A stretch of 64,000 nt of DNA, from contig NZ_CP031155.1 of assembly GCF_003344885.1 (NCBI RefSeq), positions 248,001 through 312,000 on the forward strand, written 5' to 3'. This document shows, piece by piece, positions 1 through 8,803 of the stretch; within the stretch, counting starts at the first letter, position 1; each line of letters starts with the position of its first letter. The position numbers and the translations under genes were made by a program. The notes beneath the pieces are model-generated. The model did not search any database, was not told the origin of the DNA, and saw only the letters and a list, made by a program, of their open reading frames with translations. The stretch is from Altererythrobacter sp. ZODW24. Its GTDB lineage: Bacteria > Pseudomonadota > Alphaproteobacteria > Sphingomonadales > Sphingomonadaceae.

Positions 1-231
1 GTACCGATTGGCTTTGAGCGTCGCTGAGAGATCACGGGAAACGATCGTTCCGTCGCGGTCAACCAATCCGGTGTGCGTCTGATCGGTGTCGAGCGACAGC
101 GCGCTTCCGAAAAGGAATATCAACAGCAACGGCAGAAAGACGACAAGCCCCAGGGTGGACGGATCATGCCAAACCTGAGCCCACTCCTTGGTACGAATGG
201 CCGCTGCGCGTCTCCTGCCAGCCTTACTCAT
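1..231 (-). CDS. ABC-2 type efflux permease, N-terminal fragment (YbhS/YbhR-like)
   Basis: Partial gene that runs off the left edge; 77 codons are visible. The ATG at 231 overlaps the stop of the ABC ATPase gene (ATGA, 4 nt), so the two are translationally coupled. The N-terminus is short and basic (SKAGRRRAA), then a KEWAQVWHDPSTLG stretch and a first membrane segment at about residues 29-45 (LVVFLPLLLIFLFGSAL), followed by an extracytoplasmic start (LVDRDGTIVSRDLS). This is the usual opening of ABC-2 permeases of the YbhF/YbhS/YbhR type. With the upstream HlyD adaptor and ATPase it would form a tripartite exporter. The substrate cannot be read from the sequence, and a second permease may lie outside the window. 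Confidence 0.85.
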   Translation of the reverse strand, partial: MSKAGRRRAAAIRTKEWAQVWHDPSTLGLVVFLPLLLIFLFGSALSLDTDQTHTGLVDRDGTIVSRDLSATLKANRY

Positions 232-1949
232 GCCGCTTCCATATTCAGGCTGCGCTGAGATTCGATCAGCTTGATAAACGCTTCTTCCAGCGTCGGCTCA
301 GGTCCGCCGCGTGCGATGCCTTTCTTGAGCTCAGCCGGAGTCCCTTGTGCGATGGCGCGGGACCGATTGATCAGCATCAGGCGATCGCAGTTCTCCGCTT
401 CGTCCATGAAATGCGTTGTCACTAAGACCGCAACGCCCGTTTCAGCAATCGCATTGATGTGATGCCAAAACTCGCGCCTAACCAGCGGATCAACGCCTGA
501 TGTGGGCTCGTCAAGAAACAGAACTTCGGGCCGGTGGAGAACTGCGGTGGCCAGTGACAGCCTCTGCTTCACACCAATCGGGAGCAATCCGGCGCGCTGC
601 GACATGATCGGTTCGAGCGATAGCGCTGATACCACGCCATCAATCGCATCCTTTGCCCCCTTGCGGCTTAAGCCGTGTGCACCTGCGATAAACTGCAGGT
701 TTGCTGCTACGGTGAGGTCGCCATAGAGACCGAAATATTGCGGCATATAACCCAGCGCCTTGCGCGCCTCCGGTCCGGCGGTGCGTAAGTTCTGGCCCGC
801 GACAGTGCTTCTGCCTTCGCTAGATTTCAGCAATCCACAAAGCATCCGAAAAGTCGTCGACTTGCCCGCACCGTTAGGGCCGAGCAGCCCGAACACTTCG
901 CCCGGCGCGACCGTGAAGCTGACATCATAGGCAGCGGTGAAACTGCCATAATGCTTAGTCAGGCCAACTGCCGCGATTGCCGCGCCAGAGGTGCCAATCG
1001 TATCGCGTCTATCGGGGAAGCTCGCCGCAAGTTCGCTTTCTTCGAGCTGCAATCCATCATCCAACAACGCAACGAAACCGTCAGCGGCGCGCGGAATGGC
1101 CGCCGCCGCGCCGGTTACCGCTACTCGGTTGACGAACCGGATACCGTCCCCCTCGATTTGCGCGTCGATTGTTTCTTGGAGCCGGTGAACTCGCGCGAGT
1201 TCATGCCGCCTCTCGGCGGCCAATACGGGCATGGAATATACTTTACCCTCGGCAAATGCAGTCAGTCCGGCTGATGCGCCAGAGTATCGTACTTGCCCCT
1301 CATGCAGCACCAATAACTCATCACATTTTTCAGCATCATCGAGGATGCTTGTAGCCCAGACTATTGTCGTATCGGGCCCTGAAAGATCGCGCGCCAATTG
1401 CCAAATCTCTCGGCGTGATAGCGGGTCAACGCCAACCGATGGTTCATCCAAGAGCATCAGAGGTGGTGCTGCCACTACCGCGCAGGCCAGTGCCAATTTC
1501 TGTCGCATGCCGCCCGACAGCTTGCCAGCTGCACGCTCGCGAAAGTCGCCTAAACCGGTCAACCGGTAGATGTTCTCGATCCGCTCAGGCTCTGCAGCAG
1601 GGTCAATACCGCGAAGCCGTGCATAGAGATCAAGGTTCTGCTCGACAGACAGTTCGGAATACAGCGCCCCGCCCTGCGGCATATAGCCGACCAGCGAGCG
1701 ATCTAGCTGGCTGACGGGTTTGCCAAATACTGAAATTTCGCCGCTATCCGCCTCGGCCAGTCCGGCGAGCATGCGCAGCAATGTTGTTTTTCCCGACGCA
1801 TCGGGACCAACCAGCCCCAGCAACGTCCCCGGCGCGACTTTGAGTTCAATGTCTATCAAAGCCTCAGTGGCCGGTGTGCCCCGGCGCTCAGCAGCAAAGG
1901 ATTTCGACACGCCGGATAGCCGGATTACCGGTCCTGATGGCGTATTCAA
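228..1949 (-). CDS. ABC exporter ATPase with two nucleotide-binding domains (YbhF-like)
   Basis: 573 residues with two ABC domains in one chain (about residues 8-235 and 318-555), as in YbhF. The first Walker A reads GPDASGKTT, with Asp where Asn is usual; its signature is LSGGMRQKLALA and its Walker B LMLLDEPSVGVDP. The second Walker A is canonical (GPNGAGKSTT) and its Walker B is VLFLDEPTSGVDP, but its signature is degenerate (LPIGVKQRLSLA). The only upstream start is a TTG at 1949, five bases after the HlyD gene's stop and preceded by GAGTAGGG. The 3' end overlaps the permease start. The protein is cytoplasmic and powers the membrane permease. The two composite ATP sites are probably unequal. 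Confidence 0.9.
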   Translation of the reverse strand: MNTPSGPVIRLSGVSKSFAAERRGTPATEALIDIELKVAPGTLLGLVGPDASGKTTLLRMLAGLAEADSGEISVFGKPVSQLDRSLVGYMPQGGALYSELSVEQNLDLYARLRGIDPAAEPERIENIYRLTGLGDFRERAAGKLSGGMRQKLALACAVVAAPPLMLLDEPSVGVDPLSRREIWQLARDLSGPDTTIVWATSILDDAEKCDELLVLHEGQVRYSGASAGLTAFAEGKVYSMPVLAAERRHELARVHRLQETIDAQIEGDGIRFVNRVAVTGAAAAIPRAADGFVALLDDGLQLEESELAASFPDRRDTIGTSGAAIAAVGLTKHYGSFTAAYDVSFTVAPGEVFGLLGPNGAGKSTTFRMLCGLLKSSEGRSTVAGQNLRTAGPEARKALGYMPQYFGLYGDLTVAANLQFIAGAHGLSRKGAKDAIDGVVSALSLEPIMSQRAGLLPIGVKQRLSLATAVLHRPEVLFLDEPTSGVDPLVRREFWHHINAIAETGVAVLVTTHFMDEAENCDRLMLINRSRAIAQGTPAELKKGIARGGPEPTLEEAFIKLIESQRSLNMEAA

Positions 1950-1954
1950 CGGCC

Positions 1955-3001
1955 CTACTCGGCCGATTTGGAAGAATTCAGCCGGACGGTAACTGGCTGT
2001 CCCTGCCGCAATGTGCCCTTGGGATCTTCGACCGTCAGGCGAACACGGTAGACCAGATCAGCGCGCAATTCCTCTGTCTGGACAGTGCGCGGCGTGAACT
2101 CTGCGCTTGGAGAAATGAAACCGACCGTCGCCGGCAAGATCACATCACTCCCATCGACGGAGATGCTGGCTTTCATGCCTGGCTTGATGCTGGGAAGCTG
2201 TGTCTCAGCAATATAGGCCCTTACCCGCACCGGCTGCGTCAGCGCGATGGTCAACACTGTGTCGCCGGGATTGATGATCGATCCAGCTTCCCGGGCACGG
2301 GTGAGCACCTGCCCGGCCTCGGGCGCACGCAATTCGGCGTCTGAGAGGTTTGTCTGCATGGAGCGACGCTCTGCAACCGCGGCCTCACGGCGCGCTAGGG
2401 ATGCTTGGCGATCTTCGGTACGCGTACCTTCCCTCGAAAGTGATAGTGTGGCCCGTGCATCCTGCAACCGCGCGCGTGCGGCGTCTCGAGTTGCTTGCGC
2501 GGTCTCATAATCAGCCCGGCTGATGAACCCACGATCTAGCAGAGAAGCCCTGCGATCAAACTGGCGCTGCGCTTCGTTGAGAGCGGTCTGGGCGCTGGCC
2601 ACCGCAGCTTCAGCGCTGCGTACTTCTTGTGGGCGGCTGCCGGCTCGGTCCCGGCTAATTTCTGCATCGGCTTGCGCAACCAGTGCATCAGCGCCGGCAA
2701 TACTGTCACGCATGGGCTGCGTGTCGAGTTCGGCAAGCAATTGACCCGGCTGAATCAAATCACCTTCATCGACAAGAACACGTTCGATCCGCCCGGGAAT
2801 ACGAAAGCCAAGCTCCGCTTCACGAATTTCTACGTTACCATAAATGACTGGTTCGGAAGGCACCTCAACGCCCCAGAGTCCAAGCGCCTTGCCGCCGAAC
2901 CATACGGCTGCGGCGATAATCGCAAGCAGAACGATCAGGCGTAAAACCCGCTTTCCAGCTCCGCCCGAATTTGGCCCCGTGCTCTCTGGCGCGTCACCCA
3001 T
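1955..3001 (-). CDS. HlyD-family periplasmic adaptor of an ABC exporter (YbhG-like)
   Basis: 348 residues from the ATG at 3001. An in-frame start nine codons upstream is possible, but the ATG at 3001 has GGGAG six bases before it. After a cytoplasmic start comes one membrane anchor (about residues 17-41, VLRLIVLLAIIAAAVWFGG). A biotinyl-lipoyl-like half (VIYGNVEIREAELGFRIPGRIERV), a long Ala/Gln/Arg-rich coiled-coil hairpin (about residues 100-210) and a beta-barrel domain follow, the membrane-fusion-protein layout. It lies directly upstream of the YbhF-like ATPase and permease. It begins 48 bases after the exosortase-associated amidotransferase on the same strand, so it may share the exopolysaccharide transcript. 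Confidence 0.9.
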   Translation of the reverse strand: MGDAPESTGPNSGGAGKRVLRLIVLLAIIAAAVWFGGKALGLWGVEVPSEPVIYGNVEIREAELGFRIPGRIERVLVDEGDLIQPGQLLAELDTQPMRDSIAGADALVAQADAEISRDRAGSRPQEVRSAEAAVASAQTALNEAQRQFDRRASLLDRGFISRADYETAQATRDAARARLQDARATLSLSREGTRTEDRQASLARREAAVAERRSMQTNLSDAELRAPEAGQVLTRAREAGSIINPGDTVLTIALTQPVRVRAYIAETQLPSIKPGMKASISVDGSDVILPATVGFISPSAEFTPRTVQTEELRADLVYRVRLTVEDPKGTLRQGQPVTVRLNSSKSAE

Positions 3002-3007
3002 GTGTTT

Positions 3008-3012
3008 CTCCC
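3008..3012 (-). promoter_or_regulatory. Ribosome binding site deciding the HlyD adaptor start
   Basis: On the minus strand GGGAG lies six bases upstream of the ATG at 3001. It favours this start over the longer frame beginning at 3028. Confidence 0.6.
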
Positions 3013-3049
3013 GTGACCACTCTATCACGCAATTCCTACGCGGGAAGTC

Positions 3050-4948
3050 TCAACCAGCGATTTTCAACTGTGCTAAAGACTTATCAAGCATAATCAGTTG
3101 CCAAAGCAGGCGGGAATGGTCTGAACGGCCCGAAATGTGGGCCTCTGCTATTTGCGAAAGTCGTTTTGTGTCGAACCAACCGCTACGTGCAAGCCTGGCG
3201 CTTGAGCTTATAGCCCGCGCCTGCCCAGCTAGTGGACCGCGCAGCCATTGTGCGATCGGCAGCACGAAGCCCTGTTTCTGGCGATAGAGTATATCATCGG
3301 GCAAATAACGTTCCATCGTATGCTTGAGCAGCCATTTGCCCTGCGCGCCCTTGAACCGTAATTTGTGCGGTAAGCCTGCAGCAAACTCGATCAGTCTGTG
3401 ATCAAGCAGAGGTTCGCGCGCTTCTAAGCCCACAGCCATACTGGTGCGGTCGACCTTCGTCAGAATATCGCCCTGCAGCCAGAACTTCAGATCGACATAT
3501 TGTGCACGGTCCAATCCGCTTCGCGCCGGAGCATCGCGCATCATCTGCATGAATGGCTGTTCGGCGCGGTACTCGCCGCGTTCCCGCAAGAAGTCTTGCG
3601 AATAGAGAGTGTCGCGCAGTTCGGGCGGCGTAACGGAAAGTGCGCGCGCATAACCCTCATCACCATCGGCAGCGAGCGATAAGAGCGTCGATTTGGCTCG
3701 CAGTGGGCGCGGTGCCCAATCTGCCTTGGGATAGATCGCTCCCAATCCGCCAAGCAGCGGTTTGCGCAATACCGACGGAATGAACGAACGGACCTGCTCT
3801 TCGCGGGCGTGGAACAGTTGTCGGCGATAACCTGCAAAGGCTTCATCCGCGCCGTCGCCGGACAATGCCACTGTCACATTCTCGCGCGCCAGTTCGCAAA
3901 CCCGAAGTGTCGGAAGCGCGGAGGCATCGGCAAACGGTTCGTCGAAAATCTCTGCAAGCCGGTCGATGGCGGAGAAGTCATCGGGATCGACAATACGGCT
4001 GCGGTGGTCGGTTTCGAAACGATCCGCAACTTGCTGAGCATAGGCTGTCTCGTCCAACGCAGCGACATCAAAACCGATGCTGCATGTTTGGACAGGATTG
4101 CGCGAAGCCTCTGCCATCAGCGCGACAACGCTGGACGAGTCCACGCCGCCTGACAGGAACGCGCCTAGCGGTACGTCCGACACCATACGGGAGTTCACAC
4201 CCTCGCGAAGGTGGTGAAGCAGTTCCGCCGACATATCGGCAGCCGAACCCTTGCGGCGATCTGCGAAGGACACATCCCACCATTGCACAGGAGCAGCAGG
4301 CGGGGAGTCATGTTTCAGCAGGCGATAGTATCCAGCGGGGAGCTTCTCAACGCCTTTCAGGATCGAACGGTGATCGGGAACATAGCCCCATGTCAAATAG
4401 TCCTCGATGGCTAGCGGATCAGCGTCACGGCGCAGCAGTGGATGCGCGAGCAATCCCTTCAGCTCGGAAGCGAAGGCCATGCTGCCGTCCGAAAGCATCG
4501 CCATGAACAGTGGTTTTACCCCGAGGCGGTCGCGGGCGAGGAACAGTTCGCGGGTCTTGCGGTCGAAAATTGCGAAGGCGAACATGCCATTGAGGCGTTT
4601 AAGGCAATCTACACCCCAACGCTCATAGGCTTCCAAGATAACTTCGGTGTCGCCATCCGTTCGGAAGGTAGCACCCAGCCCTTCAAGTTCGCTGCGCAAT
4701 TCGCGGTAATTGTAGATCTCGCCATTAAACGAGATAACCATGCGCTCGCTCGCCGAATGCATCGGCTGCGGCGATCCCTCTAGGTCGATAATCGACAGGC
4801 GACGGTGGCCCAAGCCTACGCCGGGCGCGGTCCAGACACCCGAACCATCCGGCCCGCGATGCTCAAGCGCATCCGTCATCCGCTCGACCCGCGAAGGATC
4901 GACCGGCTTGGGCGTCGAGCAATGAAATATTCCGGCAATCCCGCACAT
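3050..4948 (-). CDS. XrtA system-associated amidotransferase (asparagine synthase-like)
   Basis: 632 residues starting MCGIAGIFH, so Cys2 is the N-terminal nucleophile of a class II glutaminase domain (about residues 1-210). The C-terminal synthetase domain has the PP-loop FLSGGVDSSSV near residue 260 and ALSGDGADEAFAGY further on, for ATP binding and substrate adenylation. Length and architecture match TIGR03108-type amidotransferases found beside exosortase A. By family it should transfer glutamine-derived ammonia to a carboxylate; the acceptor in these loci is not established and may be a sugar acid of the exopolysaccharide. It is nine bases downstream of xrtA on the same strand. The start is fixed by the required Cys2. 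Confidence 0.92.
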   Translation of the reverse strand: MCGIAGIFHCSTPKPVDPSRVERMTDALEHRGPDGSGVWTAPGVGLGHRRLSIIDLEGSPQPMHSASERMVISFNGEIYNYRELRSELEGLGATFRTDGDTEVILEAYERWGVDCLKRLNGMFAFAIFDRKTRELFLARDRLGVKPLFMAMLSDGSMAFASELKGLLAHPLLRRDADPLAIEDYLTWGYVPDHRSILKGVEKLPAGYYRLLKHDSPPAAPVQWWDVSFADRRKGSAADMSAELLHHLREGVNSRMVSDVPLGAFLSGGVDSSSVVALMAEASRNPVQTCSIGFDVAALDETAYAQQVADRFETDHRSRIVDPDDFSAIDRLAEIFDEPFADASALPTLRVCELARENVTVALSGDGADEAFAGYRRQLFHAREEQVRSFIPSVLRKPLLGGLGAIYPKADWAPRPLRAKSTLLSLAADGDEGYARALSVTPPELRDTLYSQDFLRERGEYRAEQPFMQMMRDAPARSGLDRAQYVDLKFWLQGDILTKVDRTSMAVGLEAREPLLDHRLIEFAAGLPHKLRFKGAQGKWLLKHTMERYLPDDILYRQKQGFVLPIAQWLRGPLAGQARAISSSARLARSGWFDTKRLSQIAEAHISGRSDHSRLLWQLIMLDKSLAQLKIAG

Positions 4949-4957
4949 AGGGGCGCG

Positions 4958-6520
4958 TTAGTCCGTTTGAGCGATGCGGTCTATCCACTCGCCAAGGGAC
5001 CCCACATCCGTAGTGAATTCGGACACGGCCTCTGCCGGATCTTCCTCGCCTTTCGCCTCACTCGAAATGATCAAGGTGGTGGTTGGGCGAGCCGAGAGCA
5101 GCAGTTTGTCACGCATGGTCGCCAGCTTGAGACTGGAATTGCTTCCGCTGAGTAGTTCGCCGGTGCGGAACCATGTCGCAGCGAAACGTTTCACCCGGCC
5201 ATTGGCGAGGAGATAATCGGTCTTGGCCGTGCCAAGCCGCTTACCCGCTTCAAGCCAGCGCCATTCAGTGTCCGGCATCAAGGCGCCTTGGCCAAAACCG
5301 CCCGCTTCGCGCTGTTCGTCCTGTGAAGCATAGAGCGCGATGAAGACATCAACTTTCCGGCCCGCTTCGTTTTGGTAGCTCCCGAGAAGTCGGTGTGTAG
5401 CCCCAACCGCAGTGGGCTCCCAAGCGACGGCGGGAGCATAGTCAGTTCGGCTCCAACCAGCGACTTCGGGCAGCTCAACGGCATCAGGTATTTTTGCTTC
5501 GAGCCGGCCAGCGACCAAAGCCCAAAACGAAACGGCGACAATCAGTGCTCCGCCAATCACCAGGGCCTTGCCGCGGCCAATCGAAAGGCTCGAACCAAGC
5601 GCCAGCAGTTGTGAGTTTTCGATGGCCCCCAGATCAACCGGGCTGTCTTCCGGTGAACGGTCAAACCATTTCCATGAAACACCCAGCAGCAAGCCCATAA
5701 CGAGGCCGAAGAACACCCAACCATAGAAGATATGATCAAAACCTGCGGCGAATTCCACGCCCTGTGACTGCGCGATATAGATCGTACCCCATGCACGAAT
5801 ACCATTAGCGACGATCGGTAGGATGATCGCAGCCGACATAAAGATGATGCGGCGTTTCCAGCTCTTGAAACAGGTGGCAGCGACCAGTGAGCCCAGCGCC
5901 ACCATGGCAATCAGGAACTTAACGCCAGAGCAGGCTTCGGCGACTTCAAACAAACCAGCAGGCGTGTCGATGAAAACACCTTCGATCTCTGCAGGAATTC
6001 CGCTCATATGAGTAAGCGCAATGGTCAATTCTGCAGTGATCATTTGCAACGCTGGGACCAGCTCGTCACCAAATGGGACAAGGAACAACATATAGGCGAG
6101 CGGAAATGCGCAGGCCGCCGCAACACGCGGCCCCATCAGCGTCAGGAACACAGCCTGTAACGAAACAACGGCACCCAATTGCCGCGCCAGATTGAGGCCC
6201 GATACTGCGCCAAGCAGCCAGACGAACAGCGCTCCGCCGAGCAGGATCAGACCCGGCCACCAACCTTGTGGCACCAGCTTGGCGAGACTGTCAGCCCTTT
6301 GCCAAATCAGTACCGCGACAATCGCTGGGATCAGCAGGATGTGATTATAGGTCGAGCTGTCCCACCATTGCATCGCCATCGCCGCCCAATCATTGGCGAA
6401 CAAAGCAATCAGCGCTAACCAAGCAATCGCTAGCTGGGTAAGCGGCGAACGCCAGTAATCCGGCAGGCGGGAAAAAAGCCCGTCTGCCCGCAAGTTCTTG
6501 ATGGACTGCTCAAGCGGCAT
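4958..6520 (-). CDS. xrtA: Exosortase A with fused EpsI-type C-terminal domain
   Basis: 520 residues from the ATG at 6520; a TTG eleven codons upstream is less likely. The N-terminal half (about residues 25-300) has some eight membrane segments and carries the exosortase catalytic trio: Cys197 (VAEACSGVKF), Arg242 (NGIRAWG) and His263 (FDHIFYGWVFFG). The C-terminal part (about residues 325-520) is a soluble EpsI-like domain (PEVAGWSRTDYAPAV, FIALYASQDEQREA). Exosortases recognise the C-terminal PEP-CTERM signal of exported proteins, remove it and probably couple the protein to an envelope component. The gene overlaps the glycosyltransferase gene by 11 nt. No PEP-CTERM substrate is encoded in this window. 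Confidence 0.95.
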   Translation of the reverse strand: MPLEQSIKNLRADGLFSRLPDYWRSPLTQLAIAWLALIALFANDWAAMAMQWWDSSTYNHILLIPAIVAVLIWQRADSLAKLVPQGWWPGLILLGGALFVWLLGAVSGLNLARQLGAVVSLQAVFLTLMGPRVAAACAFPLAYMLFLVPFGDELVPALQMITAELTIALTHMSGIPAEIEGVFIDTPAGLFEVAEACSGVKFLIAMVALGSLVAATCFKSWKRRIIFMSAAIILPIVANGIRAWGTIYIAQSQGVEFAAGFDHIFYGWVFFGLVMGLLLGVSWKWFDRSPEDSPVDLGAIENSQLLALGSSLSIGRGKALVIGGALIVAVSFWALVAGRLEAKIPDAVELPEVAGWSRTDYAPAVAWEPTAVGATHRLLGSYQNEAGRKVDVFIALYASQDEQREAGGFGQGALMPDTEWRWLEAGKRLGTAKTDYLLANGRVKRFAATWFRTGELLSGSNSSLKLATMRDKLLLSARPTTTLIISSEAKGEEDPAEAVSEFTTDVGSLGEWIDRIAQTD

Positions 6521-7739
6521 CGCGTTTTGGCTCTGTAGATGGCGCAAATCCAACCAGGTCGGCGAGCGGCGACATCATAGCGTCCCAGCCTTGCCGCTCG
6601 ACCACGAAGCGGCGTGCCGCATCACCAAGCTTTGCTGCGGCATCAGGATTGCTAACGAGTTCGATTGCTCGAGCGATCAAGCCTTCATCGCTAGCTTGGA
6701 TGCTGAAATGCTCGCCATCCTTCGCATCAATTCCGGTTGCAGCTTCTGGGCTAATCAACACAGGGCGCGCCATCGACATCGCTTCAAGCACTTTGTTTTG
6801 AACACCGCGAGCGATTGTCAGCGGAGCGACGACAACATCTGCACCTGCCACGAAGGGACGCACATCAGGCACTTCGCCCCATACACGGACGCCGTCTTTG
6901 CCGTCCTGCACCAGAAGTGAAGCCACCGGCGCTCGTCCGACAATATGGAATTCTGCGTCCGGGAGCGTCTCTCGAATGCCCGGAAGAATGGAACCAATCA
7001 TCCGCTCTGCTGCATCAATGTTGGGTTGATAATCCATCTGTCCGGTGAAGACGAAATGCGGGCCGGTGGTCGCAGCCAGTTCTGGATGCGCCGCTGAGTT
7101 TGCGGGATCGAAGAACTCTGTATCGATACCATTGCGCAACGCGGATGCAGCAACGCCTGCGGGATCCACCAGCCTTGAGTTAAACAACTTGGCCTCAGCG
7201 TCACTGACAAACAATGTATGCGCAGCGCGGTGGGCCAAGCGCTCTTCCTCAGCCGCAAGCAACCGCCCTTCCCGCGCATCAATCATCGCGCGCGGCCCAT
7301 CTTTTTCGGCATACGCTTCGAACTTGGCGGAATCGACATCGACCATGTCCATCACCAGCCTACCGGCGAAGTCGTCAGGAACGTACTGCCCCATCTGACC
7401 GGAGAAGACGTAAATCGTCTGGATGTCATGTGCTGCGATGGTGGCTTTGACCCAGTCCTGCAGTTCCTTCTTGTAGAAGGCTGTTAGGCTGACGGGCTTG
7501 CCCTTGAACAGGGCTTCAATACCAGCGACAGGCACCGGTTTACTGCGAAGTGTCACACAATGGCTGGCACAGAAATCCAGCTCGTGCAGATGACTCAAAT
7601 CAGCTTCGCTTTCGGCAAAGCAGCCGACATGCACCGGCGCCAGTTTAGCCAGCGCCTTCAGAATATGATGCGAACGGATTTTATCTCCGCGGTCGGGCGG
7701 GAATGGCATCCGGTGAGCCAGAAACAGAATATCGCCCAT
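6510..7739 (-). CDS. XrtA system-associated sugar transferase (GT4-like, TIGR03087 type)
   Basis: 409 residues from the ATG at 7739, whose A is also the last base of the preceding gene's stop (TGATG); the frame stays open 22 codons further upstream but lacks support there. The N-terminus MGDILFLAHRMPFPPDRGDKIRS is typical of this exosortase-associated family. The C-terminal Rossmann half has HFVFTGQMDYQPN and the donor-binding segment APLTIARGVQNKVLEAMSM with two spaced acidic residues. It should add a sugar to the lipid-linked exopolysaccharide repeat unit at the cytoplasmic membrane face. Donor and acceptor are unknown. Confidence 0.9.
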   Translation of the reverse strand: MGDILFLAHRMPFPPDRGDKIRSHHILKALAKLAPVHVGCFAESEADLSHLHELDFCASHCVTLRSKPVPVAGIEALFKGKPVSLTAFYKKELQDWVKATIAAHDIQTIYVFSGQMGQYVPDDFAGRLVMDMVDVDSAKFEAYAEKDGPRAMIDAREGRLLAAEEERLAHRAAHTLFVSDAEAKLFNSRLVDPAGVAASALRNGIDTEFFDPANSAAHPELAATTGPHFVFTGQMDYQPNIDAAERMIGSILPGIRETLPDAEFHIVGRAPVASLLVQDGKDGVRVWGEVPDVRPFVAGADVVVAPLTIARGVQNKVLEAMSMARPVLISPEAATGIDAKDGEHFSIQASDEGLIARAIELVSNPDAAAKLGDAARRFVVERQGWDAMMSPLADLVGFAPSTEPKRDAA

Positions 7740-8803
7740 CAACCGAGCCCTTTGGCGATATGCGGTCCAATGAGATTGGCGAGCCTGAGCGGAAGCTTCT
7801 TCCAAAGCTCGATCTTCGCCGAATTACCCGCGCTTGTCGGATCGGCGTCGCGCTTTGGAACGCCCGGTGCCGTCCAGCTGGCATAAGACAAAGGCTGCGG
7901 CTCGAAGCCCCAGTTTTTCTTGTAATTATGCGGTCCGCTTCCGGTCTTTGAGCGGCCAAAATCGAAGCGCGTCATACCCCGTCCGCGAGCATGCAGCATC
8001 AGCTCGTAATACATCCGCTCATTCGCGCGCAATTGCCGAGCAGCAAAAGTGCCGCCGCCCCAATAGGGAAGCACTGCACCATCGTGATAGAGCGAGAGAA
8101 CGCTCGAGACGGGTGCGCCTTCATGGAGCACCGTCAGAATGTCCGCATCGTCACCAAACAGGTCGAGCACCGCGTCGAAAAGCGAGCGCGGAAACACCGG
8201 CGTGCCGAGGTTGTGAACGCTTGCAGCATAGACTGCATAATGCGCAGCACGATCAGTTTCAGATGTGCCAACCCGCACTTCAAGATTGCCCTTCAGCGAA
8301 CGACGAACTTCGGCCCGTTGCTTGCGCGGAATAGCGAGCAATTGTGCTTCGTCATCCGCCGCAAGTTCAGCTTCAAAGCCGCAGTGACTATCCGTCTGAA
8401 TATCCCAACCGGATGGCAGCACTCCGCCGCGTAGTTCGACCGAGTTGCATGCTTTGCGGATCGCTAGTTCACTGGCAGCATCACAGAGACGTGCCGCAGT
8501 CTTTCCATCGTCAGCAAGAGCGCCGCCGCCAACGGCAAAACCGCTGGAAACCAGTGCCCGCCCGAACACATGCGAATGCAATTCTGTAAGCGGCAACCAA
8601 CCTGTGAGCTCCCCGCCCTGCTCTGCAATCAAGCCGGTTGCCTGTTGGCCAGTTCCGCTTTCAATTGCAGCGAGCCATAGCGGGCGGTGAAACACCGTCC
8701 CGCCTGCTGATGCGACAAACGCCTCAATCCGCTGCGCTTCATTCGGATCGCGCAGATCGGCAATAGAGATGGCAGGTTTGGTCAAGGCGAAGGGTGCATT
8801 CAC
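7739..8803 (-). CDS. FemAB-like XrtA/PEP-CTERM-associated protein
   Basis: 354 residues, matching the length and motifs of TIGR03019 proteins: a FemAB/GNAT-like fold in which the C-terminal half (about residues 160-330) holds RKQRAEVRRSLKGNLEVRV, SVLSLYHDGAVLPYWGGG and MTRFDFGRSKTGSG. FemAB relatives transfer aminoacyl or acyl groups to amines of envelope precursors. In exosortase loci the acceptor is unknown, with an exopolysaccharide amino sugar a reasonable guess. The start overlaps the deacetylase stop by 4 nt and the stop touches the glycosyltransferase start, so the three are coupled. It could act with the amino-group-forming enzymes of the locus. Confidence 0.9.
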   Translation of the reverse strand: MNAPFALTKPAISIADLRDPNEAQRIEAFVASAGGTVFHRPLWLAAIESGTGQQATGLIAEQGGELTGWLPLTELHSHVFGRALVSSGFAVGGGALADDGKTAARLCDAASELAIRKACNSVELRGGVLPSGWDIQTDSHCGFEAELAADDEAQLLAIPRKQRAEVRRSLKGNLEVRVGTSETDRAAHYAVYAASVHNLGTPVFPRSLFDAVLDLFGDDADILTVLHEGAPVSSVLSLYHDGAVLPYWGGGTFAARQLRANERMYYELMLHARGRGMTRFDFGRSKTGSGPHNYKKNWGFEPQPLSYASWTAPGVPKRDADPTSAGNSAKIELWKKLPLRLANLIGPHIAKGLG

